A DNA stretch of 64,000 nucleotides, taken from the NCBI RefSeq assembly GCF_003369835.1, contig NZ_QPMJ01000004.1:1-64000 (forward strand). Reading direction: 5' to 3'. The notes under the pieces are model-generated. The model was not told where the DNA came from. It saw only the letters and a program-made list of their open reading frames with translations, and made no database searches. Shown piece by piece: positions 58,755-64,000 of the stretch (within the stretch, counting starts at the first letter, position 1; each line of letters begins with the position of its first letter). A program made the position numbers and the translations under genes. This stretch comes from Halorussus rarus (lineage in GTDB: Archaea > Halobacteriota > Halobacteria > Halobacteriales > Haladaptataceae).

Positions 58755-59819
58755 TCAGGACCGTTTCCCGCCGGAACGCCGCGACGGTCCGGTACTCCCT
58801 CCCTTGCTGTCGCCGCCGCTACTACTTCCCCCGTTAACCCCGCTGGCGCGACCGTTCCGATTCCGCCCGGCGCCCGCTTTTCCCGCACCTCCGTCGGTCG
58901 CGTTCCGGCCCCCTGCGCCGCGCGATCCGCTCCGACCGCGGCCTCCGCCTCGCGTGACCTCGAACGTGGATCCGCGACGCTTCGGGGATTCGGGACCCGA
59001 TTTCCCGCCATTGGCTCGGCCCCGGCCAGCGGCCGGGCCCGATCCAGGGGGCTGCCCTCCGCCCTGCCTCGCGGCCTCTCCACTGCCTCCGCCCCCTCCG
59101 ACGCCCGCGGACGACGAACCCGGCCCCACGTCGCCGACGGGAACGACCGCGCCGCCGTGCGGGACGTTCGAGACGATCCAGTCGAGGAACGCGTCTGGGC
59201 TCCGCGACTGGGTCCAGACGGTGCCCGGCCCCTCGAACTCGACGACCAGTCCCTCGCCGCTCAGCAGTGTCGAACGCAGCCCGCCCACCCGCCGGACCGA
59301 GTAGTCGACCGACGCTTCGAACGCCACGACGTGGCCGGTGTCGACGACGACGCGCTCGCCCGCCGCGAGCGGGACCTCGTCGATGGCGCCGAAACTGGAG
59401 AGAAACGCGCTTCCGGGGCCGGCGAGTCGAAGTAGGAACAGCCCTTCGCCCGCGAAGAAGGTCCTGAACCCGCCGAACTTCGTGTCCAGGTCGACCGACG
59501 GCGTCCCGGCCAGGAACGAACTCGACTGGACGAACAGCGGCTCGTACCCCAGGTCGCGCTCGATGACGTCGCCCGGCAGTCGGGGCGCGAACGTCACCGA
59601 CCCCGGCTCTCGCGCCTCGAACGTGTTGAGGAAGAACGACTCGCCGCCGAACACCGAGCGCTTGAGCGACCCGAGCAGGCCGCCGTCGGTCCCCGTCCGG
59701 ACGTCGATGCCGGCGGTGTGGCTCAGCATCGCCCCGGCCTCCGCGCGGACCGCCTCGCCACGGTCGAGTGACACGCTCAGCTGTGCGAACGTCGGTCGGT
59801 ACGAGATCTCGTGTCGCAT
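58755..59819 (-). CDS. TIGR00266/AIM24-like protein with basic Gly/Arg tail
   Basis: A 354-residue protein. Residues 1-225 match the TIGR00266/AIM24 beta-barrel family (AMLSHTAGIDVRTGTDGGLLGSLKRSVFGGESFFLNTFEAREPGSVTFAPRLPGDV, LFVQSSSFLAG, GEGLFLLRLAGPG, ERVVVDTGHVVAFE). Residues about 231-354 are low complexity: Gly/Ser/Arg/Lys-rich with GRGRANGG, RGGGRGRSGSRGAGG and ending RRSGGKRS. That tail is strongly basic, which is rare for a cytosolic haloarchaeal protein and recalls RNA-binding RGG regions. The ATG at 59819 starts at MRHEISYRP. Function of the archaeal family is unknown. Confidence 0.85.
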   Translation of the reverse strand: MRHEISYRPTFAQLSVSLDRGEAVRAEAGAMLSHTAGIDVRTGTDGGLLGSLKRSVFGGESFFLNTFEAREPGSVTFAPRLPGDVIERDLGYEPLFVQSSSFLAGTPSVDLDTKFGGFRTFFAGEGLFLLRLAGPGSAFLSSFGAIDEVPLAAGERVVVDTGHVVAFEASVDYSVRRVGGLRSTLLSGEGLVVEFEGPGTVWTQSRSPDAFLDWIVSNVPHGGAVVPVGDVGPGSSSAGVGGGGGSGEAARQGGGQPPGSGPAAGRGRANGGKSGPESPKRRGSTFEVTRGGGRGRSGSRGAGGRNATDGGAGKAGAGRNRNGRASGVNGGSSSGGDSKGGSTGPSRRSGGKRS

Positions 59820-59919
59820 CGGACGGGGTACGCGGGCCACCGTCGTTACCCTGATGGCGTCGCGTCCGGCGCCGCCGTCGGCGCCGCGGCGCGTCCCCGC
59901 GACCGGCGCCACCCGCCGG

Positions 59920-60267
59920 TCACTCCTTGGTCAGAATCATCGCCTCGTCGTCCGCCTCGTCGCCCGCCTCGTCGCCGACGTGGGCCGCGAACTGGGCGGC
60001 GTGGGCGTCCTTCAGGGTCGCCAGTTCATCGTCGCTCAGCCCCATCCGGTCGGCGAACTCGTCCCAGACGTGGTCCCTCACCGAGAGGTAGTAGGCGGTC
60101 CCGTCCTGGGTCGCGAGGGGGTCCCGGTGGAACTGCGTCCGGTACTCGTAGACCAGGCCGTCGACGCCGACGTCCGGCAGGTCCCGGACGAACGCCTGGT
60201 GTCGTCCCACCAGGTCGCGCGCAGCCTCGTCGTCGACGTCGGGGAAGGCGTCCAGCGGGGCCGCCAT
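59920..60267 (-). CDS. Hypothetical protein in the dgoD operon
   Basis: A 115-residue acidic protein (LDAFPDVDDEAARDLVGRHQAFVRDLPDVGVDGLVYEYRTQFHRDPL...YYLSVRDHVWDEFADRMGLSDDELATLKDAHAAQFAAHVG). It looks helical with a small beta part. I recognise it only as a haloarchaeal hypothetical type. Its ATG at 60267 is 1 base after the dgoD stop, so it is co-translated with the dehydratase. A role in sugar-acid metabolism is inferred from position only. Confidence 0.65.
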   Translation of the reverse strand: MAAPLDAFPDVDDEAARDLVGRHQAFVRDLPDVGVDGLVYEYRTQFHRDPLATQDGTAYYLSVRDHVWDEFADRMGLSDDELATLKDAHAAQFAAHVGDEAGDEADDEAMILTKE

Positions 60268-60268
60268 C

Positions 60269-61417
60269 TCACCACTCCGCGACGCTCCCGTCGTCGTGGC
60301 GCCAGACGGGGTTGTGCCAGTTCACCTCGCCCGCTCGCTCGCGGACGACCGCCTCGTCCACCTCGATGCCGAGGCCCGGTCCGTCCGGGAGGTCGACGTA
60401 TCCGTCCTCGTACTCGAAGACGCTGGGGTCCGCGAGGTAGTCCAGCACGTCGCTCTCCTCGTTGTAGTGGATGTCGAGGCTCTGCTCCTGAATGAGCGCG
60501 TTGGGCGTGCAGGCGTCGACCTGTACGCACGAGGCCAGCGCGATGGGGCCGAGCGGGCAGTGTGGCGCCAGCGCCACGTCGTAGGCCTCGGCCATCGAGG
60601 CGATCTTCCTGACCTCGGTGATGCCCCCGGCGTGGCTCAGGTCCGGCTGGATCACGTCGACCGCGCCCGACTCGAACACCTGCTTGAAGTCCCACCGGGA
60701 GTACATCCGCTCGCCAGTGGCGATGGGGGTCGTGGTGTGGGCCGCGATTTCGGGGAGGGCGTCGTTATGCTCCGGCAGCACCGGCTCCTCGACGAACATC
60801 GGCTCGTAGGGTTCGAGCGCGGCGGCGAGTCGCTTGGCCATGGACTTCGCCACGCGACCGTGGAAGTCGACGCCGATGTCGACGTCCTCGCCGACCGCCT
60901 CCCGGACCTCGGCGAGCCGTGCTTCGGCTTCGCGGACTTCCGCCGGCGAGTCGACCCGCTCCATCTCGGGCGTCGCGTTCATCTTGAGCGCGGTGAACCC
61001 GGCGTCGACCTTCTCCCTTGCCGCTTCGCCGACGTCCGCCGGTCGGTCGCCGCCGACCCACTGGTAAACGCGAATCCGGTCGCGCGCCCGACCGCCGAGC
61101 AGTTCGTAGACGGGCGCGCCGAAGTGCTTGCCCTTGATGTCCCACAGCGCCTGGTCGACGCCCGCGATGGCCGACATCAGCACCGGGCCGCCGCGGTAGA
61201 ACCCCCCGCGGTAGAACGTCTGCCAGTGGTCCTCGATGCGCAGGGGGTCCTCGCCCAGCAGGTAGTCGTCGAGCAGTTCCTCGACGGCGGCCCGGACGGT
61301 GCGCGCCCGACCCTCGACGACCGGTTCGCCCCAGCCGACGGTGCCGTCGCTGGTCTCGAGGCGCAGGAACAGCCATCGCGGGGGCACCTCGAACAGTTCG
61401 TAGTCTGTGACTTCCAT
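60269..61417 (-). CDS. dgoD: D-galactonate dehydratase
   Basis: A 382-residue enolase-superfamily sugar-acid dehydratase that converts D-galactonate to 2-keto-3-deoxygalactonate. Metal ligands are D184 (GVDFHGRV), E210 (MFVEEPVLPEH) and E236 (ATGERMYSRWDF); catalytic His are H186 and H286 (APHCPLGPIALA). From memory it is strikingly like the E. coli enzyme in length and in these segments, including the ending NPVWRHDDGSVAEW. The ATG at 61417 lies about 28 bases after a GTTTAGG box. A small hypothetical gene follows it in the same operon. No aldolase or kinase of the pathway is adjacent here. Confidence 0.92.
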   Translation of the reverse strand: MEVTDYELFEVPPRWLFLRLETSDGTVGWGEPVVEGRARTVRAAVEELLDDYLLGEDPLRIEDHWQTFYRGGFYRGGPVLMSAIAGVDQALWDIKGKHFGAPVYELLGGRARDRIRVYQWVGGDRPADVGEAAREKVDAGFTALKMNATPEMERVDSPAEVREAEARLAEVREAVGEDVDIGVDFHGRVAKSMAKRLAAALEPYEPMFVEEPVLPEHNDALPEIAAHTTTPIATGERMYSRWDFKQVFESGAVDVIQPDLSHAGGITEVRKIASMAEAYDVALAPHCPLGPIALASCVQVDACTPNALIQEQSLDIHYNEESDVLDYLADPSVFEYEDGYVDLPDGPGLGIEVDEAVVRERAGEVNWHNPVWRHDDGSVAEW

Positions 61418-61599
61418 GTCGGCCGGCTACGCGACCCACCGCCTAAACCCCGCGGAAGCGGCGCGGCCCGCGGCCCGACTCTGCGATTCCTGAACGGGGC
61501 GACTCCGAGATGTGCGGGCTCTCGCCTGCTGGGCACGTCGTCGGCCGACAGCCCCGCGCTTTCGGACGCCGCCCCTTCGCCGAGCGACCGAGAACAGAT

Positions 61600-61634
61600 A
61601 AAACTAATAACCAGAAATGTGAAAATTCACGCCG
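61600..61634 (+). promoter_or_regulatory. Promoter and possible operator of the HTH gene
   Basis: An AAAACTAATAAC box near 61600-61611 lies about 27-30 bases before the ATG. Between them, GTGAA-AA-TTCAC (61619-61630) is an inverted repeat that could be a self-binding operator. Confidence 0.5.
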
Positions 61635-62060
61635 ATGGACAAGCTCGACGGCGTCTCGCTCTCGTCGCTCCGGGACCAGCTCGGCGCGGCCGAGACCCCG
61701 AAGGCGACCAAGCGCGTGATGGTCGCCATCGCGTACAAGGACGGCGTCCCCGTCTCGGTACTCTCGGAGCGGTACGACGTGCCCGAGTCGACGCTGTACT
61801 ACTGGCTCGACCGCATCGCGGACAACCCCCTCGCGGAGGCCGTCGAGGACGACGACCGACCGGGCCGGCCGTCGGAACTCGACGACGCCGACCGCGAGGC
61901 GCTGTTCGACGCACTGGCCGACTCGCCCGACGCCTACGGCTTCGACGCGGAGTCGTGGACGCCCCGTCTCGCCCGCGAGTTCGTCGAGCGCGAGTTCGGC
62001 GTCTCCTACTCGCTGGGTCACGTCCGCCGGCTGATGCGGCAGGCGGACCCGACCGAGTGA
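61635..62060 (+). CDS. IS630-type HTH/winged-helix protein without catalytic domain
   Basis: A 141-residue protein. Residues 20-60 are a homeodomain-like HTH (KRVMVAIAYKDGVPVSVLSERYDVPESTLYYWLDRI). Residues 75-135 match the winged helix that precedes the DDE domain in IS630/Tc1 transposases (GFDAESWTPRLAREFVEREFGVSYSLGHVRRLMRQA). The frame stops at 62060 and no DDE domain follows in any frame, so it is not an active transposase. It may be a decayed or domesticated DNA-binding protein. A good promoter and an inverted repeat before the ATG suggest it is expressed. Confidence 0.78.
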   Translation: MDKLDGVSLSSLRDQLGAAETPKATKRVMVAIAYKDGVPVSVLSERYDVPESTLYYWLDRIADNPLAEAVEDDDRPGRPSELDDADREALFDALADSPDAYGFDAESWTPRLAREFVEREFGVSYSLGHVRRLMRQADPTE

Positions 62061-62157
62061 GCCGGGCCGATGACAACGGTCGCAGGGCGAGAATCGCCCG
62101 GCCGAGATGTCGGGACGAACCGCAGCGCTAGCGACGCCGCGCGAAATGCGAGGAGTG

Positions 62158-64000
62158 CTACGGCTCCCCGCGTCGACGTCGCGCGACCAGCATCCCCGCG
62201 GCGGCCGCCCCGACCGCCACGGAGGCCTCGCTCGCGGCGAGCGGGGTCGGCGGTCCCGACGGGGCCCCGGACGCGCTCGCGGCGTTCGACGTAGCGGGGT
62301 CGTAGCAGAACGAGATTTCCCGGATGGCGAACGGCTGTCCGGTGTCCTCGCTGGTCGGTGCCTGGAGGTCCGCCCGCTCGGAGACGCCTTCCGGGAAGGC
62401 GTAGACGTTCCCGCCGGTCTCACTGCGGACGATGACCGCGTCGACCCGGAGCGTCGAGTCGAACGTCACCGATACCGGGTCACCGCCGCCGCCGTCGCGC
62501 TCGACGTTCGCGAGTTCGACGCGGTAGGTCTCGCCCTCGACCTCGAACTCGAAGGTGTTCTGCGCGACCTCGGTGGCGTTCTCGCTCCCGAATTCGCCGT
62601 CCTCGTACGCGAGCGTCAGGGCGTGCTCCAGCCCGGCGTCCTCATCGCAGGTCGGGTAGCCGGCGACCGGCCGCGGCGTGATCGTCGGCTCCGGTATCGC
62701 GGTCGTGGTGGTGGTCGTAGTCGCGGTCGTGGTGGTGGTCGTAGTCGTCGTTTCGGTGGTGGTCGTGGTCGTGGTTTCGGTGGTGGTCGGGGTTTCCGTG
62801 GTCGTAGTCGTCTCGGTTGTCGTCGTCGGGGTCTCGGTCGTGGTCGTGGTGGTGGTCGTAGTCGTCGTTTCGGTGGTGGTCGTGGTCGTGGTTTCGGTGG
62901 TGGTCGGGGTTTCCGTGGTCGTAGTCGTCTCGGTTGTCGTCGTCGGGGTCTCGGTCGTGGTCGTGGTTTCCGTCGTGGTGGTCGTGGTCGGCTCCTCCGT
63001 GGTCGTGGTGGTTTCGGTAGTCGTCTCGGTGGTAGTGGGTTCCTCGGTGGTCGTAGTCGTCGGCGTCTCGGTCGTCGTCGTGGTCTCGGTGGTCGTGGGC
63101 TCCTCGGTCGTGGTCGTCGTGTCCTCCTCCGCTGCGACCGGACACTCCGCGACGTCGACCGAAACCTCCGCACTGTCGTTGACCGTCACGCCCTCCTCCG
63201 CCGGTCGGACGACGTACTCGCCGGGTTCGAGGTCGGTCGGGCCGACCGGCTCACCGGGCGGCACGGTCACCGCCTCGGCGAAGTCGCCCGGTCCGGTGAC
63301 CGCGACGTCGACTTCCCGGTCGCCCTCGTTCGTCAGCGTCAGCGACTGGCAGTCCGGGCTCTCGGCGACGACGTTCACGGGTTCGGGTTCCGTCGTCGTT
63401 GTCGTCTCCTCGGTAGTGGTCTCCTCGGTGGTGGTCGTCTCCTCGGTTGTCGTCGTGGGTGCCTCAGTCGTCGTGGTCGGTTCCTCGGTTGGCGTCTCGG
63501 TCGTCGTTTCGGCGGTGGTAGGTTCCTCGGTGGTGGTCGCCTCGGCCGTCGTGGTGGTCTCCGTCGTCAGCGGCGGGAGCTCGGCGGTCGTCGTGGTGGT
63601 CGTCTCGGCTGCCTCCGTCGTTTCGGTCGTGGTCGTCGCTGGCGCCGCCGCGACGGCGACCGTGACGTTTACCTGCCCGTTGACGGTCGCCTTGCCCGGC
63701 GGCTCGCCCGCGAGGCCGGTCCGCGCGCTCACCGTGTAGTTGCCCGCCGGCAGGTCGTCCAGCGTCGTCTCGCTGCCGGGTTCGAGCTCCAGCGTCTCGG
63801 CGAAGTCGTCCGGCCCGGTGACGTTGACGGTCACGTTCAGGTCGGTCGGATTCTCGACGGTCAGCGATTCGGGCGCGGTCGACGCCACGTCGACGTCCGG
63901 GCAGTCGGCCACGCTCACGGTCGCGGACTCCTCGCCGTTGACGGTTGCGTTTCGCGTCGCTTGGTCTTCCTCGCCGTCCGCGTCCGCTGTCGGCACCGTC
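62158..64000 (-). CDS. Thr-rich surface protein, C-terminal part (5' partial)
   Basis: The last 613 codons of a large exported protein; the start lies beyond base 64000. Two small beta-domains repeat (SATVSVADCPDVDVASTAPESLTVENPTDLNVTVNVTGPDDFAETLELEPG and CQSLTLTNEGDREVDVAVTGPGDFAEAVTVPPGEPVGPTDLEPG), each with a GPxDFAE core, separated by long Thr/Glu/Pro runs that would be O-glycosylated spacers. A C-terminal beta-domain (DAGLEHALTLAYEDGEFGS...) ends in a hydrophobic anchor and RRRRGEP. The Thr-rich part contains a perfect 117-bp tandem duplication (62725-62958). It is probably a cell-surface or adhesion protein. Confidence 0.82.
   Translation of the reverse strand, partial: TVPTADADGEEDQATRNATVNGEESATVSVADCPDVDVASTAPESLTVENPTDLNVTVNVTGPDDFAETLELEPGSETTLDDLPAGNYTVSARTGLAGEPPGKATVNGQVNVTVAVAAAPATTTTETTEAAETTTTTTAELPPLTTETTTTAEATTTEEPTTAETTTETPTEEPTTTTEAPTTTTEETTTTEETTTEETTTTTEPEPVNVVAESPDCQSLTLTNEGDREVDVAVTGPGDFAEAVTVPPGEPVGPTDLEPGEYVVRPAEEGVTVNDSAEVSVDVAECPVAAEEDTTTTTEEPTTTETTTTTETPTTTTTEEPTTTETTTETTTTTEEPTTTTTTETTTTTETPTTTTETTTTTETPTTTETTTTTTTETTTTTTTTTTTETPTTTTETTTTTETPTTTETTTTTTTETTTTTTTTTATTTTTTTAIPEPTITPRPVAGYPTCDEDAGLEHALTLAYEDGEFGSENATEVAQNTFEFEVEGETYRVELANVERDGGGGDPVSVTFDSTLRVDAVIVRSETGGNVYAFPEGVSERADLQAPTSEDTGQPFAIREISFCYDPATSNAASASGAPSGPPTPLAASEASVAVGAAAAGMLVARRRRGEP
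62725..62958 (-). repeat. Perfect 117-bp tandem duplication in the Thr-rich region
   Basis: Unit 1 is 62725-62841 and unit 2 is 62842-62958, identical by reading. Each unit encodes 39 residues of the Thr/Glu/Pro linker, so copy-number change keeps the frame. Confidence 0.88.

Noticed and set aside
61635-62060. Complete IS630 insertion sequence
   Set aside because: No DDE domain follows and no terminal inverted repeats were seen around it.
62678-63739. Long plus-strand frame rich in Val and Ser
   Set aside because: It is the antisense image of the Thr-codon runs in the minus-strand surface protein; its poly-Val content has no start context or family.

Overview
The window is chromosomal DNA from a haloarchaeon (class Halobacteria). 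The evidence is high GC with acidic, Asp/Glu-rich proteins, leaderless ATG/GTG genes placed about 25-30 bases after TTTAA/TATA-type promoters, Tat signal peptides with lipoboxes, HalOD1 and MEDS-type signalling proteins, an archaeal EF-1A, and an Orc1/Cdc6 initiator beside origin recognition boxes (ORBs). Genus cannot be read from the sequence. I saw no rRNA, tRNA, CRISPR array or intact insertion sequence.

Layout. 1-9.2 kb: the end of sufB, a small winged-helix protein, gamma-glutamyltransferase, a TetR-MATE efflux pair, a lipoyl-less E2 acyltransferase and an NCS2 nucleobase permease. 9.5-14.4 kb: an ATP-grasp ligase, an XdhC-type protein and a four-gene arsenic operon (arsR, arsM, a Cys-rich two-helix membrane protein, arsN2) with a likely ArsR operator. 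14.5-25.5 kb: two sugar-nucleotide epimerase-like genes, a Nat-type ABC exporter, a TPP enzyme with a possible leader peptide, an LLM oxidoreductase, a P450 and a PQQ-type beta-propeller lipoprotein. 25.5-28.2 kb: an AT-richer island with small secreted or membrane hypotheticals, inverted repeats and a short dispersed motif. 28.2-44.7 kb: metabolic and housekeeping genes (cupin, DsrE, HD, ADH, AKR, Usp, phosphate transporter, MFS, EF-1A, UDG-like, DUF892-like, MBL, ThuA-like) and a receiver-GAF histidine kinase.

44.8-48.0 kb is the replication region: one orc1/cdc6 gene with ORB arrays on both sides. Each array is an inverted set of ACAGCGGAAA-type boxes around an AT-rich core. 48.4-64 kb: an SLC13 permease, SHOCT protein, methyltransferase, thioredoxin, EamA transporter, a MEDS-GAF-PAS histidine kinase, an S9 peptidase, a HalOD1 protein, an AIM24-like protein with a basic Gly/Arg tail, a D-galactonate dehydratase operon, an IS630-like HTH protein without a catalytic domain, and the C-terminal part of a Thr-rich surface protein.

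The strongest unexplained signals are: the double ORB array around one initiator gene; a run of five perfect three-base-loop hairpins inserted in frame in the N-box of a histidine kinase; two copies of a roughly 115-bp palindromic intergenic element whose arms differ between copies but still pair within each copy; and the small Cys-pair membrane protein embedded in the ars operon.
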